A stretch of 64,000 nt of DNA. Origin: Cladosporium sp. IMV 00045 (Eukaryota > Ascomycota > Dothideomycetes > Cladosporiales > Cladosporiaceae). Position numbers and translations under genes: made by a program. The notes beneath the pieces were generated by a model, which ran no database searches, was not told the DNA's origin, and saw nothing but the letters and a program-made list of their open reading frames with translations. Location: contig MSJI02000819.1 of assembly GCA_001931905.2 (NCBI GenBank), positions 1 to 64,000 of the forward strand, written 5' to 3'. This document shows, in pieces, positions 20,475 to 33,600 of this stretch; position 1 is the stretch's first letter; each line of letters opens with the position of its first letter.

Positions 20475-22416
20475 TAATGGTGGCCCTAGTTTCCGAAACT
20501 AGAGCCTTCTACTCAATGATGTTTGCGCCAGTATCATAGCGTAACAGTTGTGAATACAGAATATTCCAGAAATTAGATCTTCACTACGGAGACATCTCCC
20601 CGTAGAGCTTCTTGTCGGGGCTTCTCAATGCACAGGCTTTGCGGTGAAAATTGTTGCAAGATCTTTAAGCTCGACCTCTGTAAATTTCTGCTCTGTCTTG
20701 ATACGGCTGACACCGAGATGAAGGGGATCTCGCTTGCCCAAGATGCTATTCTGTAACATTGTAGATCCCGTTCGGAAGTGACACTGTTGTTGATCGACGA
20801 TGGTACGAGCGTAGGATGAGCAGTAGTGATCAGATGGCATCTGCATAACCCAAGCGCCTGGTCTTATTGTCGAATGGACTTAATTGTAACAGACGCGTGG
20901 CATGGCAATTGCTGATCATTTGGCCCAACGAGCGTTTGCATGCCAGTAGTCCGGAAGTATAGTATATTAGGGCAGGAGAAATCCGTGAGCTCCAACATTC
21001 CAGCGGACCGCAAAACCAGTAGCCGGGTCAACAAATATCGCCAAATTGGCGGTGCTCTTAGCACCCGGTTGCAGCGCAATACGCACGGTTTGTCGTCGAT
21101 AGGCGCGATCACCGCAAAGGAAAACGAGTCGTCCTCAAGCAATTATTGCGAAATCCAGCGGTGAGGCAGGCGTAGAATGGTACCGTCAGCACCGAACGGC
21201 GACATGGGTAGATAGCGTTTGGACCCCCCTGCAAGTGAGCAGCACAGGGATACTTGATATCCCACATCGGTTACGTCCACGCCGCCGTCTATATGACTGA
21301 CCTTGAGCCTTTTTAATACGGTATACGATAAACGATACAGCTTGAACCACGCCTTCAAGCAACAAACTTCGAAACACCGACGAAGACCTTAACAACATAA
21401 GCTGCAAAGCATGGATCGGCACGAGCTGTCAAAACATCCGGGCCGCTGTCGTCGCCGTCAGCACGGTTGGGCTTTGACATTATAGAGACCATTCGTCTGG
21501 GCCGTCGCAGCCGCTATGACCTTCGCTGGCCGTAGGAATAGGGTTGCAACCGGCAGTTGTTCGCTCAAGAAATGTTGGCATCTCTATGCGCAAGGACAAC
21601 TTGTCGACTCCGCATACTGGAGAATAGCGCATCCGAGCGTCAACAGTTGAGTGTTATCCTGGTTCTAATCCTGGTCGCTGTCGCATAAACCATCAGCGCG
21701 TAGGCCAACTGTGAGCAAGTCGGGATCGGTCGCCCACATAACCGCAGGCGGATAGAGACGGAGACTCTGAATTTGCAAAGCACCTTTGGTGTGGGTCTTG
21801 GAAGATCGGTCCTGTTGAACTCTTCTGCGTGGGAGGACTGTTTATAGCCTTCATGTGAAAGATAGGGACCATCGACCGCATTCTAGACATCGTTGCTTGT
21901 ATTTCTAGCCCGCAGTGCGAATAACTGTCAGCAGCCTAGTTGGAGCGTTTGACACGAGCATCCCATAGTCTTCTCTGTGAAGTGCCAACCGTTACGAAAT
22001 GACGATGTGACGCCGACCCACTTCTTCAGCGTCTTCCAGCTGCACGGGCACAACGCAGAGCATCACCAGAGGCAGTTGCTGGTTCTCAGTCCGGCGTGCG
22101 GCGATACCCCTTTAGGTCCAGTTGGGTCTTCATCGTCAGCGTTGGTGCATGGTCTCTTGTGCACACAGTGCAAAGTGACAGACAAGCCCAGAACAAGAGA
22201 TCTTCGAAGTATCGTGATGTTGAACGGATGATGTCTTTTCAAGCTTTCTGCCTTAATTCATGCCTTGGTGTCTGCCTCGTCTGCAGCCTCAGGCATGTAC
22301 ATGCTTCAGGCCTCAACATGCGTCACTCAGCCCAAGCTCTCCCACCTTAGCAGTCGGAGATCACAGCCCACCAAACTCATGATCGAGGCTGACTTACAAC
22401 CAAGTCGACAACGATA
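20475..22416. other. Intergenic, no gene seen
   Basis: About 1.9 kb with only short ORFs on both strands and no recognisable protein or RNA. It could hold an unrecognised lncRNA or decayed sequence; nothing in it supports either. Confidence 0.5.
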
Positions 22417-23247
22417 ATGGCGGCAAACGGTCAAGTTCCGGTGACAGTAGCTCCCGGTCCTCAAGCTGGAATACAGTCTTTCATCACCAAAAATGGCCAG
22501 TGGAAAGTCAGCACGCGCAAGCAGCCCATTCTCAAAGCCGACCCGATCGAAGAGCTTTCCAACAGGATTGGCATACCGATCCCTGAGATGATCTTTGGCG
22601 ATAACTTCGTTGCAATCGAACATCTACCCAGCGGTTGGAAGCTGGACTTCAACGCGGAGGATGCTTTGGACCGAGTTAGCAAGACGGAGGAGGGCATGCT
22701 CCAAGTTGCAGTAGCGGACGCCTGGAAGAAAGATCGCGACACCGAGGGTGTGAAGGAGGTCGTGAAGCCGTTCGATTGGAGCTATAGCACGGATTACAAG
22801 GGTACAACGCGTCCTGGCGAAGGGAGGGGAGAGTGGCAGCCAACGGACCAGAGCAAGCATCCCATTCGGACGGATCTTCTGAGCCGGCCAGATCCCATCC
22901 TGTTCTTCGACTCGGTAGATTTGTACGAGGATGAGCTGGCGGACAATGGCATTGGATTGCTGAGCATCAAAGTCCGCGTCATGCCCGAGCGCCTGTTGCT
23001 TCTGAGTCGCTTCTTCTTGCGGCTCGACGGAGTCGTGGTTCGAATGCGGGATACGCGAGTGTACATCGAGCACGACAGCAAGCAAGTCATTCGGCAATAC
23101 ACGGCCAAAGAAGGCAAATACGACGCACTGCAAGAGAAGCTACGCAATATGCGTGAGAACGTGGCCGAGGTATTCCGCGATGCCAACGCCCTGGCGCCTC
23201 TCATACGCACCATCGAGGACCGCACCGAGGTATATCAGGTGCCTTGA
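22417..23247 (+). CDS. TIP41: TIP41-family TOR-pathway regulator
   Basis: Tip41 binds the PP2A-associated protein Tap42 (or PP2A-type catalytic subunits directly) and modulates TORC1 signalling in the cytosol (family knowledge). Single exon, 276 codons. Family blocks in order: WKVSTRKQPIL, the IPEMIFGDNF segment, WKLDFNAEDAL, a central RPDPILFFDSVDLYEDELADNG stretch and the SIKVRVMPERLLLLSRFFLRLDGV segment, then RMRDTRVYIEH. Length is normal for a fungal TIP41. No introns or breaks. The start ATG follows a short A/C-rich leader and is the first Met before the conserved region. Confidence 0.95.
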   Translation: MAANGQVPVTVAPGPQAGIQSFITKNGQWKVSTRKQPILKADPIEELSNRIGIPIPEMIFGDNFVAIEHLPSGWKLDFNAEDALDRVSKTEEGMLQVAVADAWKKDRDTEGVKEVVKPFDWSYSTDYKGTTRPGEGRGEWQPTDQSKHPIRTDLLSRPDPILFFDSVDLYEDELADNGIGLLSIKVRVMPERLLLLSRFFLRLDGVVVRMRDTRVYIEHDSKQVIRQYTAKEGKYDALQEKLRNMRENVAEVFRDANALAPLIRTIEDRTEVYQVP

Positions 23248-24665
23248 ACAGACAAAACCAAGTGTGGATCCATAACAGCACCATAACATCGGAATCTCGT
23301 ACACCCATTGTACCATCCAACCACCCTTTCCGTGCCCTGCATTGACCCAACACGGCGGGCAGACACAGACCTAGACCCTTCATTACGCTGTTGCCCACCA
23401 AAGTATGCGCTCACTCAGCCGTAATGGTGAACAGTCCAGGGAATCGGGACGAGCAACTAATGCGCAGCGAACCCACCAGATCGTGCAGCAGTTGGTAAAG
23501 TAGTGCAGCAGTTGGGTCAAATAGCGCAGCCGGGGAGCGAGGGAAAAGAACAGGCAAAGCCGAGGAGCTTCGCCTACAGGCTACCACTGCTGTGGGAATG
23601 TAGTATGTATTAAAGAAGCTTATAAACATATATATGTGGCGGCATGCAAGTGCAAAATAGTGCAAAACCTGCAAGCGTATCGGATCTGGCATATGTGCAT
23701 GCATAGTTGTGTACTTATATATCTCAAGGATTATAAGAGCAACGCTTGCGGCGGCACGCAGGGTTCGCGGAAGTCCCACGCGCGGGAGAAGCCTTTAAGG
23801 CTGTGAGCCGGGTTGAGTTCCTAAGCAAGCAAGAATCGCTTTCCGGCTACGTCGGCGGCTACTCCGGCATGTTCTTGTGCTGTACTGTGCCATGCTGGAT
23901 GCTGTGCTGTGCGTGTCTTTGCTTGCTTGCTGCGCCCAGAAAGACGCACGCAGGCTGAGTGAGTGCATGCGTCCGGGCTCCACGTTCCGATCGATCGTTG
24001 GGTCTCTCTTCTGAGTCTTGCAGGACGCACGAAGGCGAAGAAGTCGAAAATCTGCCCATCTGCATCGTCGATGGGAGGCTTGTAATAAGGAAGTCAGTGT
24101 GCATTTGTGTTGTCGATAAAGATAGATGGGCGTAGACAGAGCAGACTCTTGAAATCTGCAAGTGGGCTGAGTCGTCGTTGTCGACATGCTTGGTGATAGT
24201 ATGATGCAATTGTCTTCTGTATGTGTGCAATCGCATTGCGATGCCTCTGAACACGAGATGTGGAACGTCCTGATGATAGAAAATCTTTGGTTTGTGTATC
24301 TATCATGGTTGGTATTCTCGAAAAACCCCGAAGCCGTTCAACAGCTGGGTCAGTTTCTCTCGCCAGGTAAATTTCTCAGAATGTCCTGCAGTTCCAAAAT
24401 TTCCTTTCCACCAATCGTGAAAACCATTTTGGGTATCGCCTTCATAAAGACAAAAGGCGAAACCTGCCTCAGTCTGTCATACAGCAACAAAAGAAACCAG
24501 CAGCGACCAAGCCCACGCCGGAAGCGAGGTCGTGCAAAAAGTGTGGCACATTCGGCCCTTTTTTTCATGACAGTCATAAAACCTCCGCCCAAAGCGCCAC
24601 GCTAAGTCGCAGTTCAAGTAAACATAAGGGAAACAATAAAAGAAAGTGGCTAAAGCAATGTTGAA
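23248..24665. other. Convergent intergenic region
   Basis: About 1.4 kb between the TIP41 stop and the 3' end of the Ser-rich gene. Contains A+T-rich stretches and short ORFs without recognisable content. Confidence 0.5.
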
Positions 24666-25346
24666 TCAAGGAGCTCCAAAGAAACCGGCTTGCTGTGAAG
24701 AATTGTTAGCATTGTGGATCTTTTGTGAGGATTATTGCGGGATTGAGAAACTTACCAAGCACGATTCGCAAGCATCGTTCGATGAGCCGCCCATCGTCCA
24801 GCCTTTGCAATTTCTTGCGGCGAAGTAGTAGCAGCGGTGGCAGCTGAGCTCGTGTGTTTGAACAGGAGGCGGCACCGCCTGGGCGGGAAGAGGAGGCAAG
24901 GGTTTGGTCGTAGGGTTGGAGTACCTCTTGCCTTGGAAGAACTTGGGCGACTTGGAAGTGGAGGAATCACCACTTGTTGGTCTGGAGGAGTTGCTGCGCG
25001 AAAGTTGAGGCTCGGAGCGACGGTGCAAGCTGAAGTTGCGAAGGCGAAGACGAGGCTTCAGAGAGCGAGAGAGAGAAAGGGACAGGACTGATTTTGAGTC
25101 GTCTCCAGAGGAGTTGCCTTCGACTTCCTCTTCGCAGGCTGGCGTGAGAGGGCGGGTCTGGTTGCATGTTGGCTGGTATGACATGTTGTCCCACATGGTG
25201 GTGTTGATGCTCTCGGTTGATGAGTAGGCGCTCCTGGACAAGCTTGGTGTCCGTGGGCGAGAGTCCTGCATGGACTGTTTAGGACTGAACAGTCCGTCGA
25301 GGTAGGCGGGACGGGAAGGACGGTGACGGAGAGATGGAGTAGACAT
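24666..25346 (-). CDS. Ser-rich protein with a C-terminal Cys motif, unknown function
   Basis: 205 aa from two exons, minus strand: 25346-24756 and 24692-24666, separated by a 63-nt intron with textbook signals (GTAAGT, GCTAACA, TTCACAG; phase 0). Without splicing the protein would end VSFSIPQ; with it the end is CESCLQAGFFGAP. The N-terminal two thirds are Ser/Arg/Pro-rich, low-complexity and probably disordered, with several RxxS-type sites. The last 50 residues contain CHRCYYFAARNC and CESC, two CxxC pairs plus one Cys, which could bind zinc (inference). No known family comes to mind. The strong intron and the structured tail make a real gene likely. Confidence 0.7.
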
Positions 25347-28300
25347 GTTGATGTGATATGAGTGTGCTTGTTATAAACAAGCGAGCGAAGGACGAATGTG
25401 TCCGAAGTAGAAGCCTGAGGGAGGATGGCGAGATGTTTGTGAATCCTTTGTAGAAGCGGTTGGGCTGTGATGATATATGTTCTTGTTGAATGATACTGAG
25501 CGATCAAGAACGAAGGTTGGTTGTGGATGGAATGTATATGTGTTTGGGATGAGAAGAAAGAAACCGAACGAGGCCTGACAGCAAACGGGTAGGATCAAGT
25601 AATGTTCTCGAGGACCTACCGGCAATGGCAGGGTTGAGGGAGAGCTTGTACCTTGTTCGCGGAGACCTGCATACGACACGACAGGGACCCAAGGGAAGCG
25701 AGCAGACCATGACCCGGACCTCACGCCGTCAACACGCTAGGATGGGACGACTGGAGCTGCCGACGATCGCCCAACAGAGCAGAAAGGTTGCATGGGTTGC
25801 AGTGGGCGAGCGGGTGCGCTTGGGATAGGGATCCAGGAGCCCCAGAAAGCCAGGAAGCACGCTCCGGCACTAGTCTTCCACTGTGTTGGCCCGATGTCTT
25901 GCGAAGTGAAAGCACGAGAGATGGGGCGAAAACAGACAGTCGGCGCCGTTTGCAAGTGGGTGCATGCGTTGATAGGCCGTGCCAAAATCTGGCCAGATGC
26001 GGTCCGGAAGCTCCGGTCAGACATCTCGCAGCCGCGTAGCAATATGCGGTTCTGATATAGAGAACTGCCTCTATATGCTATTGCCATCGCTTCCGCTATT
26101 GCTCTATATTACCACTATACAGCTATATCAACGAAAGGTTGGCACGGGTGGGCGTCTTTGGTGGCGGGCGCCATGACCCTGCCGCACGGCGGCGAACGCA
26201 GGGCCGGAGCCGCGAACCGCGTCGAAAGGACCATTGCAGTACTAGCTCTTCGCTATACTAGAACCCTTTAGTCTCCGTTGACTGGCGCGAGCTCGGGAGC
26301 CTGGCATCATCCTCGATGGCTGCCATCATCGAGCCTTGCTGTCGTTGTGGGTGTGTCGAAGCGTCGTCCTCGCTTTCCTCTCGATCAGGGATCAGGAGCG
26401 CACAGATGTCGTCGTTCGAGCGCCTCGTCACCTTACACTTCCTGCACGGGAGCTTCTTCTCGCCTCTGAGGCAGGTGGCGTCTATGCAGATTTGGCAGAG
26501 TGCAGCCTCCTTGTCGGAGAATGCGAACTGTATTCAGTTCCCCGCGCAAAACACTGAGACACACAGCACGCCCAAGGGGCTGGCGTACCATGCAACGCGC
26601 TGTCTATCTGACCATTTGTCCGTGAAGAAACGTGTGTGGTCCTGGGGCAAGCCAACGTCTTCTCCTGGTATCGATCAACAACGCAGCAGCAGTCCACAAA
26701 CAAGGAGGAAGCCCAAAATTCACTTTTCTAGCATTGCCGTTAGCGCCAACTCGCGCTCCCGCTGGTCGGCGCCGTGGGCGCGCACTACTGCGGACCTCCT
26801 TAGATTATTACAGTTCATATGAATGCAGGTGCACGACGAACACACCTATTCGTTTGTACCCAAAAGATCGGTTTGACGTCGACTGGCATCATTCGGGTTC
26901 TTCGCCATGGTGCCCAGCCTATCACCCAACAGAGGGGGAGGCCGGTCCGGCCTGCAATAATACCAATTCGCTGGATGGAGCTGTACTGGATTACGGACCC
27001 AGGAAAACATCAGCCGAGCGGACTGCCGCATAAACTCTCCCCAGACGCCTGGAACGCCTCCTACCGAACGGGTTCTTGACGGGCTTGACGGGACTACGCA
27101 GGGATGAAACGCTGATCAAGCATTGAGGGGCATCATCGTCCCAACCGTGTTTGTCGCTTCGAACTCGTACACTTGTTGACAACATTCCGTGCTCCCGCCC
27201 ATAACGCCGTTGGTGATAAGTCCAGTGAAGGCCAGCCACAACTAAAAAGCGCGATTTGTATTGCTTAGTTGGGTAATTCACAAGAGAGCAGGAAGAGTCA
27301 TGTAGCTATCCGGATGGCATGCTGCGCACGACTCCTGCTCGTTTCACCGTTGGTGGTTCTCTAGACATACCACCAGCAATAATAGCCGAGACCTGCTCTC
27401 TGCTTGTTGGCCAGAGTATGTCAACGCGACTCTGTCAGGCCAGCTGTTTCTGAATGCCGTAAGCACTAGTAGCAGGCCCGACTAGGTGTATCTCAGCATT
27501 CGGCTTTCCAGGGTACGACTTTCCAAAAAAGATCACCTAAGCTTTGGAGTGTACGGCACGCCTTGGAGCCCTCTCACAAGAAAAGGTTCGAAAGAGACGG
27601 CAACAAGAGCGAATAGTGCAAATCCTTTCGACGCGCAGAATTCTCCCTGAAGTCAGCGGCTCCTACGCGGTCGATCCTCCACATGGTTGATTGTTGAGGC
27701 ATCTTGAGTTCCCGACTTCCCTGCTGCAACACAGTTCGCATAGAACGCAAGCTCAAGCTTTCGTGTCGCGTGATAACGTTCAGATCTATGAGAGCTTACT
27801 CTTCCAGAGCTAACACTCATTTGTAGAATGGAGGAAACATTTGACGATCTTATGGCACAATCGCATCCACCGTGACCCGACTGAAAGGCGCAACGGTTGT
27901 GCGTTTCGCATGCTTCGCCATCGACAATCTAGAGACATGTCTCGGTGAGGTGGCAGGTCTTCCAAACGGCTTCACTCCGACCGTTAAGAATTCTTTGGTA
28001 CAGCACCCCCAGGGGAAAAGGAAACCTTTCGTGGTGCATATATATGCACTTGCACCGTCCCAATGCAATCGATCTACGCATCAAATCGACGATTGCAGAT
28101 CTATGCTCTTTTCTGGACATCGCATTCTCACAATACGCATCTTCGAGGTTTTTGGGTCGACAACACTTGCCGCAGGGAAATGGAGCAAGACGGTGGCTGC
28201 GAACTCTTGTTCAGCATGGCTGCAGCTATTGAATTAACACAGCGGAAACTCTGCAGTACCTACAGCATTAACCTGGCATCGACAAGACATGTGGCATTCG

Positions 28301-28382
28301 ACCACCTGGCAGCACACAAAGAAACTCAGGATTCGACCCTTACGGTATATTCTTCTCAGGACTGCTGCAGATTTCCCTTTGA
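25347..28382. other. Gene-poor region
   Basis: About 3 kb with many short ORFs in all frames but none showing a domain, a good intron set or consistent codon bias. No terminal inverted repeats, long terminal repeats or transposase-like motifs were seen by eye. The part nearest 25347 is the 5' flank of the Ser-rich gene. Confidence 0.5.
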
Positions 28383-29063
28383 TTACTGCTGGACTCTACC
28401 AGCTTGGCCCTGCTTCTGAGACAAGATCCCTATCTTGCCGCTCCAAGCCTGGCCACACCTGGAACCCCTGCCTCCACCGCCACTTCAGCAACCTGGAATC
28501 CCATGCATGTATCCCATGGGGATACTGCATGGACAACTACAACACCCATGCGTTCTCCCCTGTGTTTGGAAGTGGCTCAGGGTGGTCTCACGACCGCGTC
28601 GAAAGCACGTGTGAAGATTCCCACCCTGCGTCGGACCTTTACCATCTCACACCTCGCCATCCGTCGGGACCACCTCAACGGTGGCCGGTATGCGCTTCCG
28701 CGCCATGGAGAACACAAAGCTATTCGTCCCACAAAGACACTGAATTTATGGCTCCCCGACTTCCTCAGCACATGTCACGACTGTGCTCCGGAAACCGTTG
28801 TGCATTGTAGTCGCGAAAGCAAGCTCACCGCCAAGCGCGATGAATGGCTTCAACAGCCATTGATCCGTTCTTTCTGCATGAACGATTCGTTCACGCTCCC
28901 CGTCTGTACTTTGAGAGTCAACCCATCCACAACCAGAGGACTACAAGCCTCTCCCACGTCGTCCGTCGGAGTTGACAGCGACATAGATCCAGAACGATGG
29001 ACCGACGCGTCCCCACCGCTATCTGGGGTTTCATATGTGCTTGATCCACCTCCATGGTCTTGA
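28383..29063 (+). CDS. Weakly supported hypothetical ORF
   Basis: Open frame of about 226 codons without a good ATG at its beginning; the first in-frame ATG is at about 28503. The codon pattern (many C-ending codons) looks more coding-like than the surroundings. The product has no recognisable domain, no signal peptide and no clear membrane segment. Overlapping open frames at 28063-28419 and 28289-28810 might be joined by splicing, but I found no convincing junction. It may be part of a multi-exon lineage-specific gene or a chance ORF. Confidence 0.25.
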   Translation, partial: LLLDSTSLALLLRQDPYLAAPSLATPGTPASTATSATWNPMHVSHGDTAWTTTTPMRSPLCLEVAQGGLTTASKARVKIPTLRRTFTISHLAIRRDHLNGGRYALPRHGEHKAIRPTKTLNLWLPDFLSTCHDCAPETVVHCSRESKLTAKRDEWLQQPLIRSFCMNDSFTLPVCTLRVNPSTTRGLQASPTSSVGVDSDIDPERWTDASPPLSGVSYVLDPPPWS

Positions 29064-29966
29064 CTTGTCTAACCATGTCAAATACCTCCCATGCACTTCC
29101 CAGAACGGGGAATGGTTACATTCACACCTAACATTCCTGCGGCACAGACGACGTTACTCTACCAAGGGGTTTGCACGCCACGAAACAATATCACAATCAA
29201 CCACTTCGAGTGGGGTTTTCGAGTGGCTATTGAGCCATGGCCATCCCTACCGTGCCATTACTCGATGTTCACACCATGTCACCTACCAACATCACTCGGG
29301 CGTTCCTCCGAAGGAAAACCTCATATCATGTTCTCCAGAGAAGCGGTCAAGCAATCACATCCATGATAGGACGATGACTGCCAAAGAATCACTATCTTGT
29401 GCTGATGACCCTCACGTCAAAGGTAGTATACATCAAGGCAAACTGATATTCTGACAGCCCAAGTCAAAGTGCTCCGAGCGAGCAAGCGTTCCGGCAATAG
29501 ACCCCTCCCTCATTATCAGGCCTTTAACCTAACAGAAGATCTCACATCCTTCTCCGTCTTCATCCTCATCCTCCTCCGAGTCGAGCTCATCTCATCACTC
29601 TACAACTCTATCATCAACAGACGCAATCAACCCCTCAAAGTCCCGAACCACTCCGATTCCTCGCATGCATATATCCGACCGTCACTCTGCACGCGCAGCG
29701 TGGTTCCAATCTCAGACCACTCGAACCATTTCAAACCAACACTTCACGCTTTGAGAGCCTGCACAGCTAGACGCGACGCAACAAGATAAGAAGCGAACCA
29801 TGACAAAAGCTAAGTATAGACAAGCAACTTTTCCAACATCCTATCTCATTCTTAGCCCGAGAGCACTGCGCAATAAAGTGACGCGATCACAACGAATGTG
29901 AGCTAGAGGACCGAGGGAGTCAAGGATGAATACAGGCTACCCGCGCTCAAAGAGAAGAGGAAAAAA

Positions 29967-29986
29967 NNNNNNNNNNNNNNNNNNNN
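29967..29986. other. Assembly gap of 20 N beside a poly-A run
   Basis: Twenty Ns, preceded by six A and followed by 27 A (29987-30013). The gap sits in a homopolymer, so the true length is unknown; adjacent ORF translations are unreliable. Confidence 0.98.
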
Positions 29987-30510
29987 AAAAAAAAAAAAAA
30001 AAAAAAAAAAAAACCCAAAGCACAACAAAAGCGGAGAAACACAGGCCCTGGAGACTTGAAAATGGAGGAAGTCTTCAAAACGCGCTCGTAATGCGTGCAA
30101 TGATTTTCATCGCTAAACTTCGCTTCGTATGCCCCTTTTTCTCTTCTCCGAAAAGCAAACCATACCGCCAGACGAGACAAAATGCCTCTCTTTTGAGGTT
30201 CAGGCTCGTCATGCTGTTCATGCGAAGCGGTTTGTGGGTGAGAGTAAGAACAAGAAGTGGAAAAGTGACAGAGAAACAGAAGAAACCAAGAAAAGACAAA
30301 GAAAGAAATTGTCGGTCATGACGCTCCGCCTTCCGCAGGTAAGGTATCATGTGATGTCCAACAATGTACGAGAGGCAATTTGTTCCCTTTCCTCCCTTTT
30401 GTTGTACACCTCAAACCATATACCCGCGCGAAGACAAATAAAACAAAGATACAAGAAGTTGTAAAAAGGAGAATGATTGATGAGAGAAGAGAAGAGAGAC
30501 CCGTCATTAT

Positions 30511-30580
30511 CACATCACACATACACACACTCACACCCACAAACAACACACACAGACACAAGCACACACACAGACACACA
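30511..30580. repeat. CA-rich microsatellite
   Basis: Imperfect (CA)n tract of about 70 bases with occasional G and T interruptions, just downstream of the C2H2 factor's 3' end. Confidence 0.85.
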
Positions 30581-30626
30581 TTGACCAACAGCACGAACAA
30601 CATCACCCCACCAGACACCCCTTCCC

Positions 30627-33600
30627 TCAAGTCTTCACACCCCCCTTCTCCTCCCCCGGCCCCTGCAATAACTGAATACAATTCCCCAAAATCTCACTCG
30701 CGTCATGCAGCAGTTCCCACCTGGGCTCCTTAAAACACGCCCTCAGCAGCATCAACAGGCCCAAACACGAATTGCGATCGCGCAGAGCCTCCAAATCGTC
30801 CGGCGATTTGACGCCGCCCGCACGCGCCAAAAAGCGGCGCATATCGAGCACCTGGTCGTCGCGCGTGGCGAGCCGAGGCGTGTTGGACGGGAGTAAAGGG
30901 CCGTCGAGCGCGTAACCGTAGGACCACACGATCAGTGCCGCGAAGTACAGCACCCACGGCCGGTTGAGGAGGTAGTCGGCGCGGGCGCTGTAGGCGAATG
31001 TTGGGGCGGGGCGGGGTTGGTTCTGGTCTTGAGGTTGGGTGGGGTTCTGGGGCTGTTCGGTCTCCGGCACGAGGACTTCGCAGAGGAAGCTGAGGGCGTA
31101 GAAGACGGCGTCGCGGGCGCGGGCGCTCGGGGCCCAGGCCTCGCGCATGCGTTTTTGCACCACGGCTCGGTCGGCGTCGGTCACGGCGCGGCCGAGCGCG
31201 CGCTCGCTGCCGGCGAAGATCGTGCAGTCGATCATGTCGACGTGCATGGCCATGTGGGCGAGGGAGTGCAGGCAAGTACGGGACTCGAAGACGGAGTCGC
31301 GGGTTTCCGGCGAGGTGCAGGTGGGAGTTGCGGAGCGGCGGTCGGATGTGCTGGGGTTGCAGAGTTGTAGCCAGTGGTCGTTCTTGGACAGGCTGTCATC
31401 GAAGTCGCGGCGCCAGTAGTCGAAGGCTCGTGTCAGGGGGGAGCGCCATTTCATTGAGTTTCCTAGGGCGTTGTTGACTCCAAGAGAGGTGATTTGCAGG
31501 TCGCGCTGGCTCATGTGCCAGCTGACGTTAAGCAGGCCCGCCATGAGAATCACGCGGCCGAAGGTGTTGGTGCGCACTTTGTGGCCGTTGAGGGTGCGGC
31601 GGAGACCTTCGAGGAAGGGCATGGGCTTGAAGCCGTTGGCTGCGAGACTTGCCTCAACCCGTTGGACTTCGTTGCCGCTTGTTGCTGCCCACAACGCCTC
31701 GTCGCAGGGTAAGGGCAATTTGATGTCGTGAGGTGCCATGACAGCCGAATGGCCAAAGAGCGTTGCATGCGTCGAGTCTATCACGAAAGCGGCGAAGGCT
31801 GCTCGTCTCGTGGCTTCGGCGGTGATCCATCTGTTCCAAGTTGCGTCCGGCGTGTTGACACCGCTGGTGTTAATGCTGCCGTCCGGACCAGGGGGTGTTC
31901 TTGTCGGATCGTTGGAGTGACCAGGTGACTCGATTGCACTTCTACCAATCAAGGAAGAACCTCTCCTCATTACTATTAGTGTCGTTGCGTGGTGTATGTG
32001 CGCACGCTCGTGTAAATTACGCGTGCTGTACATCTTCTCAAACATCTCTAAGAGCAGCATGGTTTGGAAGGTCCAGAGCTTTGCCGTGGGTCTGAACTCG
32101 ACATCCTTGAAGACTTCCCACCTTACATGGTAGGCTAGGAAGGAAGACAACTCGGCGCATCTTTCCGTCAGCTCGACCTGATACAATCGTTCCAGGCAGC
32201 TTGCTCCGAGACACATCATCGCGATCAGCAGCAGATCGGGACACGTCTCTGGATTGAACGTCGGTCGATGGAGGATGGGCATTTGTTGATGTACGTGGGC
32301 CCAATAGCTGGCCAGGAAGGTCCGCTGCATTTTCAGACTCATCACGTGGTTCGGATCGTCGAAGCAGCCTTCCATGATTGCCTCTCTTGGCTTTCGATCT
32401 GGCAATTGCTCTGAATCGGTGAAGCGTTTGTTGATCAACTCGATCAGTCGAAGTCGTTTCTTTTCACTGACCGCGCTCTCCTTCATGGTGATGTCCAAGC
32501 CATCCGTGCCGGGAGAGCCCGGATCTGGCTTGCTGAAAGGTGTATCGGCTGGAGTGCCATTAGTCTCGAGCTTGGGTGGCGGCATGCTGTAATTATATGT
32601 CGGTTGTGGTATTTGTACAGGTTCAGGCCCAGGTGGCGAGGGAATGATGGATTCGGGTACCATGCCAGCTGTGCCAAGCAAAGAAGCAAGGAAATCCTCA
32701 TTAAGAGCAAGTGGCGGCGAGCGATTAAGCCCATATTCGTCGTTGAAGACAGGCAAGGTATATGTGTTGGTGGACATGTCCATGAATGCCAGGCTGTCGC
32801 TCCTGCCATTGGCCATGGAATGTTGGTCGGCTGTGGTCATCGTTGGCGGCGTGAGGATCATTCCCCTGTCGCCGTTTTGGCCGCCATAGCTGGGTTGAAA
32901 ACCAAACGGTGGCAACGGAGGAAGTGCGTTGTAGACATTTGGTGATCTGTAATTCGTGGAGGAAGGGGATGGGTACGTCTGCCCATATCCAGACCCGATT
33001 GGGAGAGGCGAGCTCGCAGGCATGTTTTGCATTGGCGTCAATGGCTCAAAATGCTGATTCGGGAAATGTCCGTTGTTTGGGAATGGCCGAGATCCGTATG
33101 AGGAATCATAGCTCATGCGACGCTCCGGTATGGTACTGGGTGGCATCATTGACGAATCGTAGCTCCCATTGACCGCGGAGTAAGAATGCCGCTGTCCACC
33201 ATTGGCGACTTGTGGGTCTATAGACGGTCTCGTGTCGACGTGGACAGGGCCAGGATGTTGCATGGCATGGCTGGAGTAGTCATTCGATGAATCATGTGAG
33301 CTTTGATGGTGGAGTGGCGGAGGGCCATAATAGTCATTCTGATTCTGCGTAGGCTGTTGCTGGTATGTGGCAGTCTCTATGGGCGATGCGCTGACGGTAG
33401 CTCGACCAGAAGGCGAAGAAGGTGCCGATACATTGGCGTCTCCGGTGTTGGTTTTGAAGGCGTCTTTTCGCTGCAGATGTGAGCCTTTGGCAGTGTGGCG
33501 CTCCTTATGCCTGGCGCAAAGATCGGCGCGGACGAAGTGTCGCTGACAGTCCGGGTGATCACATCGGTATATTTGTTTGGGGGTGTCTGTATATATAATC

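Larger units (their letters stand above)
29064..30626. other. Intergenic with assembly gap
   Basis: About 1.5 kb: no supportable gene, one N gap, one A run and one CA-rich microsatellite (listed separately). The right end is the 3' flank of the C2H2 factor. Confidence 0.55.

Noticed and set aside
20475..22416. Possible transposon relic in the gene-free stretch
   Set aside because: No inverted or direct terminal repeats, no transposase or reverse-transcriptase motifs, and no strong A+T bias typical of RIP-damaged repeats could be seen.
31017..32945. Several plus-strand frames of 60-117 codons
   Set aside because: Shadows of the C2H2 factor on the minus strand.
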